DNA of 11,473 bases from an uncultured Bacillota bacterium (GCA_937890735.1 CALACZ010000168.1:1-11473); one strand, 5' to 3'. Positions 1-5,249 are shown, numbered from the stretch's first letter. Numbers and translations: made by a program. The notes: generated from the sequence alone by a model not told the origin.

Positions 1-1
1 G

Positions 2-607
2 GGACAGCTCACCGAGAAGATCCGCCGCAAGCCGTACAGCGTGGTGCTGTTCGACGAGCTGGAAAAGGCGCACCCGGACGTGCTGAACATCCTGCTGCAA
101 ATTCTCGACGACGGGCGCATCACCGACGCGCAGGGGCGCGTGGTGAATTTTGAGAACACCATCATCATCATGACCTCCAACGCCGGCTCTGACCGCCGCG
201 ACGGCTCGGTCGGCTTCGGCAGGACGCTTTCGGAGCAGAGCCGCGAAAAGGCGCTCAAGGCGCTGGGTGAGTTCCTGCGCCCGGAGTTTATCAACCGCGT
301 GGACGAGGTCGTGTGCTTCAACCGCCTCACGGAAGAGAATTTCCGCGCCATCGCCACCATCATGCTCACGGAGCTGCGCGGGATGCTGGACGCGCGCGGC
401 ATTTCGCTCACCTGGGACGAGACGCTGCTTGACGAGCTGGTGAAGCGCTCGTATTCCGCAACCTACGGCGCGCGGAATCTGCGCCGCACCATCCAGCAGC
501 TTCTGGAGGACCCGATCGCGGAGAAGATCATCGACAGCTTCGCAGAGCCGGTGCAGTCGATCGCCGTCCGCGCCGAAAACGGCGAGATCAAGATCGAGAG
601 CAAATAA
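2..607 (+). CDS. clpC: ATP-dependent Clp protease ATP-binding subunit, ClpC-like, 3' part
   Basis: This is the C-terminal part of a Hsp100/Clp AAA+ unfoldase that feeds substrates to the ClpP protease in the cytoplasm; the gene is cut by the window edge and the frame is open from base 2. Seen: the Walker B segment VVLFDELEKAHPDV of the second AAA+ module (bases 41-82), the sensor-1 region IIIMTSNAG, the arginine-finger stretch RPEFINRVDE and the sensor-2 motif GARNLRR near the end. Between sensor 1 and the arginine finger sits VGF (bases 209-217), the position and form of the ClpP-docking loop in ClpC/ClpA. ClpB disaggregases lack this loop, so a protease partner is likely. The frame ends TAA at 605-607, just before a terminator. 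ClpC rather than ClpA or ClpE is a best guess, since the N-domain and first AAA+ module are outside the window. Confidence 0.9.
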   Translation, partial: GQLTEKIRRKPYSVVLFDELEKAHPDVLNILLQILDDGRITDAQGRVVNFENTIIIMTSNAGSDRRDGSVGFGRTLSEQSREKALKALGEFLRPEFINRVDEVVCFNRLTEENFRAIATIMLTELRGMLDARGISLTWDETLLDELVKRSYSATYGARNLRRTIQQLLEDPIAEKIIDSFAEPVQSIAVRAENGEIKIESK

Positions 608-612
608 GCAGC

Positions 613-648
613 CCCCCGGCAGGCAAACGCCCGCCGGGGGTTATTTTT
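613..648 (+). terminator. Rho-independent terminator after clpC
   Basis: An 8-bp GC stem, CCCCCGGC (613-620) with GCCGGGGG (633-640), can be extended inward by GGC/GCC around an AAAC loop. It is followed by TTATTTTT. It starts 5 nt after the clpC stop codon, so it ends that transcription unit. Confidence 0.85.
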
Positions 649-666
649 GAGCATTATCATGCTTAG

Positions 667-714
667 TCGTAACGTAGGGGAGGGGCTTGCCCCTCCCGCG
701 CGGTAAAACGTTAC
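667..714 (+). repeat. Palindromic intergenic repeat, type 1, copy A
   Basis: It begins CGTAACGTAGGGG. The core is a perfect 8-bp hairpin, GGGAGGGG (678-685), CTTG loop, CCCCTCCC (690-697). An outer inverted pair GTAACG (669-674) and CGTTAC (709-714) encloses it. The same type recurs inverted at 1160-1192 and again at 4424-4457. Confidence 0.75.
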
Positions 715-750
715 AAAATCGCACGCGCCAATGCGAACCCGCACGCACCC

Positions 751-776
751 GTAGGGGCGGACGACCCTGTCCGCCC
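751..776 (+). repeat. Palindromic intergenic repeat, type 2, copy B
   Basis: A 26-nt unit starting GTAGGGGCGGACGACCC and ending TGTCCGCCC; GGGCGGAC pairs with GTCCGCCC. The copy at 999-1024 is its reverse complement at 24 of 26 positions. The preceding spacer ACGCGCCAATGCGAA (723-737) recurs exactly at 801-815 before copy C. Confidence 0.75.
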
Positions 777-829
777 GGCGGTATGCACCTGCAAATACGG
801 ACGCGCCAATGCGAATACGCACCATGTTT

Positions 830-855
830 GTAGGGGTAGATGCCGCGCTCTCCCC
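830..855 (+). repeat. Palindromic intergenic repeat, type 3, copy C
   Basis: A 26-nt unit starting GTAGGGGTAGATGCCGCG and ending CTCTCCCC; GGGG pairs with CCCC at the ends. The copy at 1080-1105 is its reverse complement at 25 of 26 positions. Confidence 0.7.
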
Positions 856-913
856 GCACGCTGCACCCGCAAAATCGCACGATTTGGGTAAATTGCAAAT
901 GCCACCAAATTTG

Positions 914-939
914 CGTAGGGGAGGGGTATCCCTCCTACG
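914..939 (+). repeat. Palindromic intergenic repeat, type 4, copy D
   Basis: CGTAGG (914-919) pairs with CCTACG (934-939), and AGGG (922-925) with CCCT (930-933), with a GG bulge and a GTAT loop. It shares the GTAGGGG head of the other types. I see no second copy of this subtype in the window. Confidence 0.6.
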
Positions 940-998
940 GCGTGTCGGAGGATGTTACGTTTTTATGAAACGTTGCGGCAAACCCGTAATTGCCCAAT

Positions 999-1024
999 GG
1001 GCGGACAGAGGCGTCCGCCCCTAC
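999..1024 (-). repeat. Palindromic intergenic repeat, type 2, copy E (inverted)
   Basis: Reverse-complement copy of the unit at 751-776, differing at two central loop-proximal positions. It marks the point where the repeat cluster switches from + to - orientation. Confidence 0.75.
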
Positions 1025-1079
1025 AGGACGTTGTACGGGGTCGCCGATAGGGTGTGCAATTTTGTGATTGCATCCCGCC

Positions 1080-1105
1080 GGGGAGAGCGCGGCATCGACC
1101 CCTAC
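1080..1105 (-). repeat. Palindromic intergenic repeat, type 3, copy F (inverted)
   Basis: Reverse-complement copy of the unit at 830-855 with a single mismatch. The flank nearby (GTGCGATTTTGC, 1135-1146) is the reverse complement of the flank after copy C (GCAAAATCGCAC), so spacer sequence is repeated along with the core. Confidence 0.7.
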
Positions 1106-1159
1106 GGGATTTTTGCGCGGTCGCCGCACATTGTGCGATTTTGCGTTTGCGTCCTGCGC

Positions 1160-1192
1160 GGGCGGGGCAAGCCCCGCCCCTACGTTACGACG
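1160..1192 (-). repeat. Palindromic intergenic repeat, type 1, copy G (inverted)
   Basis: Reverse-complement copy of the type 1 unit at 667-697, including the CGTAACGTAGGGG head. The hairpin arm reads GGGCGGGG/CCCCGCCC where copy A has GGGAGGGG/CCCCTCCC. One A-T pair is replaced by a C-G pair on both sides, so the stem is preserved. Confidence 0.75.
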
Positions 1193-1228
1193 AAACGCGA
1201 AAGCCCAACGGAGCGGGGCTCGCTTGAA

Positions 1229-1267
1229 AAACAAACCCCTGCGTGCAAAGCACGCAGGGGTTTGTTT
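1229..1267 (-). terminator. Rho-independent terminator of rnpB
   Basis: A perfect 18-bp stem (1229-1246 with 1250-1267) with an AAA loop. Read on the minus strand it ends GGGGTTTGTTTTTC, giving the U-rich tail. It begins right at the 3' end of RNase P RNA. Confidence 0.9.
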
Positions 1268-1718
1268 ACGATCGGAACTATAAGCCGGGTTCTGTAATCG
1301 ACAGTCATCTATCTAGACGTACCGTTGCCAATACGTTCCAGCCACCTTCTCGGAAGCAGCCGGGCGAGCCTTGCTTCCTCTGCGGTGTTGCTCCGGATAG
1401 AGTTTACAGCAATGGACGCTTCCACGCCATTGGGTGCGCTCTTACCGCACCTTTCCACCCTTGCCACGTTGGCGCAAACTTCATATCTCTCGCCCTGCCG
1501 CAAGCGGCAGGTCTCGATCATTCCGTTGCGCCGCCTTTCCCCACAAAACTCTCGTTTTGCGGGGTCCCCATTTCTGAGCCGCGGCGGTATATCTCTGTTG
1601 CACTTTTCCTCAGATCGCTCTGGGCGGGCGTTACCCGTTATCCTTGCCCTGTGGAGCCCGGACTTTCCTCACGCACGGCCTTTCGGCGCTGTGCCCGCGA
1701 CTGTCCGTCCCGGTCGCG
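1268..1718 (-). ncRNA. rnpB: RNase P RNA, class A
   Basis: This is the catalytic RNA of RNase P, which cuts the 5' leader from tRNA precursors. Read on the minus strand, it shows GAGGAAAGTCCGGGCTCC (about 1654-1671), the universal 5' P4-region motif. It also shows AGTGCAACAGAGA..ACCGCC, GTGGAAAGGTGCGGTAAGAG and the 3' motif ACAGAACCCGGCTTAT (about 1279-1294). P1 forms between the 5' end (complement of 1707-1716) and the 3' end (1269-1278) with one mismatch, which sets both boundaries. Length is about 450 nt, longer than the E. coli RNA (377 nt). The conserved core resembles the ancestral class A type usual in Clostridia rather than the Bacillus class B. The exact ends are inferred from P1 and the promoter. 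Protein-like frames crossing this stretch are not genes. Confidence 0.96.
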
Positions 1719-1723
1719 GGACT

Positions 1724-1752
1724 ATTGTACCGTCCGCGTGGCGGTTTGTCAA
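1724..1752 (-). promoter_or_regulatory. rnpB promoter (sigma-A type)
   Basis: On the minus strand: TTGACA (1747-1752), a 17-nt spacer, then TACAAT (1724-1729). A start about 7 nt downstream falls at about 1717, exactly where the P1 helix of RNase P RNA begins. The consensus -35 and ideal spacing fit a strongly expressed stable RNA. Confidence 0.88.
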
Positions 1753-1757
1753 ACAGA

Positions 1758-1786
1758 TTGCATTTATTTTGCCGGAGCGGTATAAT
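1758..1786 (+). promoter_or_regulatory. murD-ispD-ispF operon promoter
   Basis: A perfect -10 TATAAT (1781-1786) has TTGCAT (1758-1763) 17 nt upstream, a weak -35 matching three of six. Transcription would start near 1793, leaving a short leader before murD at 1821. Its -35 lies only 5 bp from the -35 of the divergent rnpB promoter. Confidence 0.65.
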
Positions 1787-1820
1787 ATTTATGAAAGTAT
1801 CAGGAAACGAGGTCCATACC

Positions 1821-3194
1821 ATGAACGAACGGGTATCGGCATATTTTGAGGCGCTGCGCGGCAGGCGCATCGCAGTCTTGGGCATCGGCGTGAGCAACCG
1901 TCCGCTCATTCGGATGCTGCTGGAACGGGGGTTGAATGTTGCGGCATACGACAAAACGCCGCGCGAGGCGCTGGACGGAGAGGTCCGGCAGCTTGAGCAG
2001 GACGGCGCTGTGCTGCATCTCGGCGAGCACTATCTTGACGCCCTGGACGCGGACGTCATTTTCCGCACGCCGGGAATGCGCCCCGACCTGCCGCAGATCC
2101 GGGCGCTGACCGACCGCGGTGCGGTGCTGACCAGCGAGATGGAGGCGTTTTTTGCCGTCTGCCCGTGCAGGCTCATCGCCGTGACCGGCTCGGACGGCAA
2201 AACGACCACGACAACGCTCATCGCGGAGATCTTGAAGCACGCCGGAAAGACCGTCTGGCTCGGCGGCAATATCGGAACGCCCCTGCTGCCGCTGGCGGAG
2301 CGGATGCAGCCGGAGGATGTGGCGGTCGTGGAGCTCAGCTCCTTCCAGCTCATGACCATGACGCAGTCGGCGGATGTGGCGGTGGTGACGAATCTTGCGC
2401 CGAACCATCTGGACGTGCACCGCGACATGGCGGAGTACGTCGCGGCGAAGGAAAACGTGTTCCTGCACCAGTCGCCGGAGGGGCTGCTCGTGCTCAACAT
2501 GGATAACGCCATCACGAACGGCTTTGCCGCCAAGGCGCGCGGGCGCGTGGTGAAATTCTCGCGCCTCGGCGTGCCGGAGAGCGGCGTGTATCTGCAAGGC
2601 GGCGTCATTTTCCGTGACTGCAAAAAGATCATGGACGCGGCGGATATTCGCATTCCGGGCGTGCACAACATTGAAAACTACATGGCGGCGGCGTGCGCCG
2701 TGGAGGGACTTGCCTCGGACGCGGACATCGACGCTGTGGCGCGCAGCTTTGCGGGCGTGGAGCACCGCATTGAGCTGGTGCGGGAGCTTCACGGCGTGCG
2801 GTATTACAACGACTCCATCGCCAGCAGCCCGTCGCGCACCATCGCGGGACTGCACTCGTTCCCGCAAAAGGTCATTTTGATCGCGGGCGGCTACGACAAG
2901 CACATCCCGTTTGACACGCTCGGCGGCGAAATTTGCACGCACGTCAAAACGCTGATCCTCTGCGGCGCGACGGCGGATAAAATTCGCGCGGCGGTGACGA
3001 GAGCAGAAAATTATGCGCCCGGGCAGCCGGAAATTTTGCAGGCGGACGATCTTGCACAGGCGGTGCGGATGGCGAAGGACGCCGCCGCGCCGGGAGATGT
3101 GGTGACGCTCTCGCCTGCGTGCGCGGCGTTTGACCAGTTCAAAAACTTTATGGTGCGCGGCGCACGGTTCAAAGAGCTCGTGCACGCGCTGTAA
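1821..3194 (+). CDS. murD: UDP-N-acetylmuramoyl-L-alanine--D-glutamate ligase
   Basis: MurD adds D-glutamate to UDP-MurNAc-L-Ala using ATP in the cytoplasmic phase of peptidoglycan synthesis. The 457-residue product has the usual length and three-domain order. An N-terminal Rossmann-like UDP-binding domain carries IAVLGIGVSN (17-26). The central ATPase domain carries the P-loop TGSDGKTT (122-129), ELSSFQL (171-177), NHLDVH (195-200) and K210, at the position of the carbamylated lysine. The C-terminal domain carries HRIE (315-318), NDSIASSP (330-337), AGGYDK (355-360) and SPACAAFDQF (431-440). The start at 1821 is chosen because GAGGT lies at 1809-1813. The in-frame ATG at 1791 would fall at or before the transcription start, and the frame further upstream runs into rnpB. 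It is first in an operon with ispD, whose ribosome binding site overlaps the murD stop. Confidence 0.96.
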   Translation: MNERVSAYFEALRGRRIAVLGIGVSNRPLIRMLLERGLNVAAYDKTPREALDGEVRQLEQDGAVLHLGEHYLDALDADVIFRTPGMRPDLPQIRALTDRGAVLTSEMEAFFAVCPCRLIAVTGSDGKTTTTTLIAEILKHAGKTVWLGGNIGTPLLPLAERMQPEDVAVVELSSFQLMTMTQSADVAVVTNLAPNHLDVHRDMAEYVAAKENVFLHQSPEGLLVLNMDNAITNGFAAKARGRVVKFSRLGVPESGVYLQGGVIFRDCKKIMDAADIRIPGVHNIENYMAAACAVEGLASDADIDAVARSFAGVEHRIELVRELHGVRYYNDSIASSPSRTIAGLHSFPQKVILIAGGYDKHIPFDTLGGEICTHVKTLILCGATADKIRAAVTRAENYAPGQPEILQADDLAQAVRMAKDAAAPGDVVTLSPACAAFDQFKNFMVRGARFKELVHAL

Positions 3195-3203
3195 GGAGAA
3201 CCT

Positions 3204-3974
3204 ATGAAGCTGAAAAAACTCTACTGCAAGGCGCTGCGCGTGAAGCGCCGCATCCGCCACCCGTACTGCGCGGCGGTCATCGTCGCGGCGGGGTCTGCCA
3301 CGCGGATGCAGGGCTGCGGCAAAATTCTTACGACCATCTGCGGCGAGCCGGTGCTGACGGGCAGCCTGCGGGCGTTCAATAGCTGCGTACTCATCGACGA
3401 GATCATCGTCGTCGCGCGGCGCGAGGAGCTGGAAGCGGTCGCGGCACTCTGCCGGGAGTACCGCAAGGTCCGCACGGTCGTGTGCGGCGGCGCGAGCCGC
3501 CCGGAGTCTGTTGCGGCAGGCGTCTCGGCGGTGTCGGAATACACGGAGCTCGTGGCGGTGCACGACGGTGCGCGCCCGTTCGTGACCGATGAGATCATCT
3601 GCGCGGCGGCGTCCAAGGCGGCAAAGTTCGGCGCGGCAGCCCCGGCGATCCCGGTGAAGGACACGATCAAACTCGCGCGCGGGGGCGTCATTGAGCGCAC
3701 GCCGGAGCGGAAAACCCTCTTTGCCGTGCAGACGCCGCAGGTGTTTGACTATGACCTGCTGCGCGCAGCGCTCCAGAACGCGCTGGCAAAAAAATTACCC
3801 ATTACCGACGACTGCTCCGCCGTGGAGGCGCTGGGGATGCAGGTACACCTGACGGACGGGTCGGAAGAAAATATCAAGATCACCACGCCGCTCGATCTGG
3901 AGCTGGCGGAGACGATCCTCAAAAGGAGGCGGAGACAATGCGCATTGGAACGGGCTACGATGTTCACAAATTGA
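3204..3974 (+). CDS. ispD: 2-C-methyl-D-erythritol 4-phosphate cytidylyltransferase
   Basis: IspD makes CDP-methylerythritol from MEP and CTP, the third step of the MEP isoprenoid pathway, in the cytoplasm. Seen in 256 residues: the nucleotide-binding loop VAAGSATRM (27-35) with K40, the DGARPF motif (121-126), PVKDTIK (150-156), QTPQVF (176-181), DDCSAVEALG (202-211) and the ENIKITTPLDL tail (222-232). The start has AAGGAG at 3193-3198, which overlaps the murD stop. A basic extension of about 22 residues precedes the catalytic fold; I see no alternative start with a better ribosome binding site. The last 12 codons overlap ispF by 37 nt in another frame, giving a tail KRRRRQCALERATMFTN that is probably not functionally constrained as IspD sequence. 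The pairing with ispF is common, and the two are fused in some bacteria. Confidence 0.95.
   Translation: MKLKKLYCKALRVKRRIRHPYCAAVIVAAGSATRMQGCGKILTTICGEPVLTGSLRAFNSCVLIDEIIVVARREELEAVAALCREYRKVRTVVCGGASRPESVAAGVSAVSEYTELVAVHDGARPFVTDEIICAAASKAAKFGAAAPAIPVKDTIKLARGGVIERTPERKTLFAVQTPQVFDYDLLRAALQNALAKKLPITDDCSAVEALGMQVHLTDGSEENIKITTPLDLELAETILKRRRRQCALERATMFTN
3923..3929 (+). promoter_or_regulatory. Ribosome binding site of ispF inside ispD
   Basis: A full AAGGAGG lies 8 nt before the ispF ATG at 3938 and inside the coding sequence of ispD. It fixes the ispF start and makes the 37-nt gene overlap real rather than an annotation choice. Confidence 0.85.
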
Positions 3975-4411
3975 CGGCGGAGCGGGCGCTCATCCTCGGC
4001 GGCGTGACGATCGACCACGCGCTGGGGCTGGACGGGCATTCGGACGCGGATGTGCTGGTGCACGCGGTGATGGACGCGCTGCTCGGCGCGGCGGCGCTGG
4101 GCGACATCGGCAAGCTCTTCCCCGATACGGACGAGCGCTACCGCGGCTGTTCGAGCCTGTGGCTCTTGGAGCAGGTCGGCGCGGCGCTGCGCGAAGCGGG
4201 CTGGCGCGTGGGCAACATCGACGCGACCATCGTCGCGCAGAAACCCAAACTCGCGCCGTATCTCCCGGCAATGCGCGAAAACATCGCCCGCACGCTGGGC
4301 ATCCCGACCGGCGACGTGAGCGTCAAAGCGACCACCGAGGAGCATCTGGGATTTACGGGCAGAGAAGAGGGAATAGCAGCACAGGCGGTGTGTTTGATCA
4401 AAACGGTTTAA
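3938..4411 (+). CDS. ispF: 2-C-methyl-D-erythritol 2,4-cyclodiphosphate synthase
   Basis: IspF cyclises CDP-methylerythritol 2-phosphate to MEcPP and releases CMP; the enzyme is a zinc-dependent homotrimer. The 157-residue product has the family's usual length. The zinc ligands D8 and H10 (in GTGYDVHKL) and H42 are all present, with DGHSDADVLVHAVMDALLGA at 32-51 and the DIGKLFPDTDERY region at 55-67. The C-terminal VSVKATTEEHLGFTGREEGIAAQAV motif region is intact. It is last in the murD-ispD-ispF unit. IspE, which acts between IspD and IspF, is not in the window. No terminator lies close behind the stop; a repeat hairpin follows at 4424. Confidence 0.97.
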   Translation: MRIGTGYDVHKLTAERALILGGVTIDHALGLDGHSDADVLVHAVMDALLGAAALGDIGKLFPDTDERYRGCSSLWLLEQVGAALREAGWRVGNIDATIVAQKPKLAPYLPAMRENIARTLGIPTGDVSVKATTEEHLGFTGREEGIAAQAVCLIKTV

Positions 4412-4423
4412 TGAATCCCATTT

Positions 4424-4457
4424 CGTCGTAACGTAGGGGAGAGGCTTGCCCCTCCCT
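4424..4457 (+). repeat. Palindromic intergenic repeat, type 1, copy H
   Basis: It has the same CGTCGTAACGTAGGGG head and TTGCCCCTCC tail as the copies at 667 and 1160, but one arm carries A where the pairing partner is C, so the stem has a mismatch. It lies 12 nt after the ispF stop, about 3.2 kb from the main cluster. Confidence 0.7.
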
Positions 4458-4500
4458 CTTGCTTCAGATTTTGACCGCGCCGCCGCGTTTGCACCGCACC

Positions 4501-4568
4501 AAAGCCTCCCCTTGGTGACCAAGGGGAGGGGGTGAGCGAAGCGAACCCGGAAGGGATGAGAAGGTGTA
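4501..4568 (+). repeat. Second palindromic repeat family, unit I
   Basis: A perfect inverted repeat, 12 bp on each side of G4517, spans 4505-4529 (CCTCCCCTTGGT and its complement). A tail GTGAGCGAAGCGAACC...GGATGAGAAGG follows. The same hairpin-plus-tail plan appears inverted at 4629-4750 and 4784-4844. Confidence 0.7.
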
Positions 4569-4628
4569 CGTTCTGCCGCGCCACCGCGGGAGGGCGCTCT
4601 GCAAACCTGCGACCTTCTGATCTCATCA

Positions 4629-4750
4629 GTCAGCCTTCGGCTGACAGCGTCTCGCTGCGGCTCGGTCACGGCGTGGGTCTGACAGCCCACCGGGCTGTCA
4701 TTCAGCACCACGCCGCCGCTTCGCTACCTTGGTCACCAAGGGAAGCCTTT
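4629..4750 (-). repeat. Second palindromic repeat family, unit III (inverted, expanded)
   Basis: On the minus strand it opens AAAGGCTTCCCTTGGTGACC, closely matching the head of the unit at 4501, then GCGAAGCGG. It carries extra hairpins: GTCAGCC/GGCTGAC (4629-4645), GACAGCCC/GGGCTGTC (4681-4699), and an outer GGCGTGG (4670-4676) with CCACGCC (4708-4714). This makes a cruciform-like core. No protein-coding sense is visible; a MITE-like nature is possible but unproven. Confidence 0.55.
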
Positions 4751-4783
4751 GTGCTGTGCAAACGTAGGACAGCTCAGAACGCA

Positions 4784-4844
4784 CAACCCTTCTCCTCATC
4801 CGTCTCGCTGCGCGAGTCACCTTCCCCACATGGGGAAGGCTTTG
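4784..4844 (-). repeat. Second palindromic repeat family, unit II (inverted)
   Basis: On the minus strand: AAAGCCTTCCCC, a short loop, GGGGAAGGTGACTCGC, then GCAGCGAGACGGATGAGGAG. The head hairpin lies at 4820-4839. It has the same plan as the unit at 4501 but different hairpin arm bases. Confidence 0.6.
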
Positions 4845-4862
4845 GTGCGCGCTGCAAATTAT

Positions 4863-4899
4863 AACCGCCGGAAAGGCTGCACCCTCCCGGCGGTTTTTT
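4863..4899 (+). terminator. Rho-independent terminator
   Basis: AACCGCCGG (4863-4871) pairs with CCGGCGGTT (4887-4895) and is followed by TTTT. It lies about 450 nt past ispF, and no gene lies between. It probably ends read-through from the mur-isp operon and insulates the RNA gene that follows. Confidence 0.75.
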
Positions 4900-4931
4900 G
4901 TCTGAAAAACGCGCTTTTACGCAATTGCCGC

Positions 4932-4960
4932 TTGCAATTGCCGCAAAGCACTGCTATAAT
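4932..4960 (+). promoter_or_regulatory. Promoter of the structured RNA/leader
   Basis: TTGCAA (4932-4937), a 17-nt spacer, TATAAT (4955-4960). Transcription is expected from about G4967. It follows a terminator directly and no ORF with a ribosome binding site begins behind it, which points to an RNA gene or long leader. Confidence 0.75.
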
Positions 4961-4966
4961 TTAACT

Positions 4967-5194
4967 GGAAAACAAAAATGCGGCAGCTTGCGGGTGCGCC
5001 AACACCCACAAGCCTGAGCAGGTGCACACTCACCTACACAACGGTTCAGAACCGCACCGCATGGAATATTATACGCGAACGCCGCCCTTTTGACAAGGGA
5101 GGTTTTGCGTGCATTCCATGTTTTTGTGCAGATCTGAGGCGTCCTTTCGCGTATGCGCTGTGTAGGAGTTTATCCTGCACAGCGTTTTTGTTTT
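4967..5194 (+). ncRNA. Unidentified structured RNA (orphan ncRNA or riboswitch-like leader)
   Basis: This runs from the predicted start to the terminator, about 228 nt. Helices seen by eye: ATGCGG (4978-4983) with CCGCAT (5057-5062) closes a multibranch of three hairpins. These are 4986-4996/5003-5013 with one C-A mismatch, 5020-5024/5031-5035, and 5042-5046/5050-5054. A second arm, CATGGAAT (5060-5067) with ATTCCATG (5113-5120), contains CCCTT/AAGGG and is followed by TTTTTG. It shares bases 5060-5062 with the first helix, so the two compete. ACAAAAA (4972-4978) can pair with TTTTTGT (5121-5127), masking that U run. I checked by memory for T-box, TPP, FMN, SAM, lysine, cobalamin, THF, c-di-GMP, 6S, SRP and tmRNA signatures and found none. 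The next gene, a zinc-ribbon membrane protein, begins 125 nt after the terminator. Confidence 0.6.
5156..5194 (+). terminator. Terminator of the structured RNA
   Basis: CGCTGTGTAGGA (5156-5167) pairs with TCCTGCACAGCG (5173-5184), 12 bp with one G-U pair and a GTTTA loop. TTTTTGTTTT follows. Confidence 0.88.
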
Positions 5195-5249
5195 CACCCG
5201 GCGTCGGATGAGGCGCTTTCACCCCTCATCCGACTGCTGTGGTGAAAGC
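5190..5249 (+). promoter_or_regulatory. Bistable hairpin or pseudoknot ahead of the zinc-ribbon gene
   Basis: An 11-bp hairpin, GTCGGATGAGG (5203-5213) with CCTCATCCGAC (5224-5234), has a 10-nt loop holding GCTTTCACC. The downstream GGTGAAAGC (5241-5249) is perfectly complementary to that loop, and equally (one G-U) to GTTTTCACC at 5190-5198. So 5241-5249 can close an extended hairpin around the stem or pair with its loop. There is no U run and the function is unknown. The arms GGATGAGG/CCTCATCC resemble the tail of the repeat family at 4784-4844. Confidence 0.5.

Noticed and set aside
667..1192. CRISPR array
   Set aside because: Copies differ in subtype and orientation, spacing is irregular, and spacers share sequence with each other. 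No cas gene is present.
463..1297. Small ORFs within the repeat cluster
   Set aside because: They are made of repeat units read through in different frames, with no ribosome binding site and no resemblance to proteins.
1644..1820. Longer murD starts at 1644 or 1791
   Set aside because: 1644 is inside rnpB. 1791 lies at or before the expected transcription start of the TATAAT promoter. ATG 1821 has a GAGGT site.
1243..1849. Several overlapping + and - frames (for example 1243-1785 and 1325-1849)
   Set aside because: The region is RNase P RNA on the minus strand, with all its conserved motifs. The frames have no ribosome binding sites.
1800..3563. A 587-codon open frame on the minus strand opposite murD and ispD
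   Set aside because: Its protein is an Arg/His-rich composition typical of the antisense shadow of a GC-rich gene. murD and ispD on the + strand have full family motifs over the same bases.
4408..4864. Frames 4408-4626 (-) and 4532-4864 (+)
   Set aside because: They lie within hairpin repeats, lack ribosome binding sites and show no protein-like composition.
4967..5194. T-box, 6S RNA, tmRNA or SRP RNA
   Set aside because: No T-box sequence (TGGNACCGCG), no GGAAGGAAGCAGC SRP motif, no tmRNA tag or CCA end. The multibranch fold does not look like the long rod of 6S RNA, although 6S cannot be fully excluded by eye.
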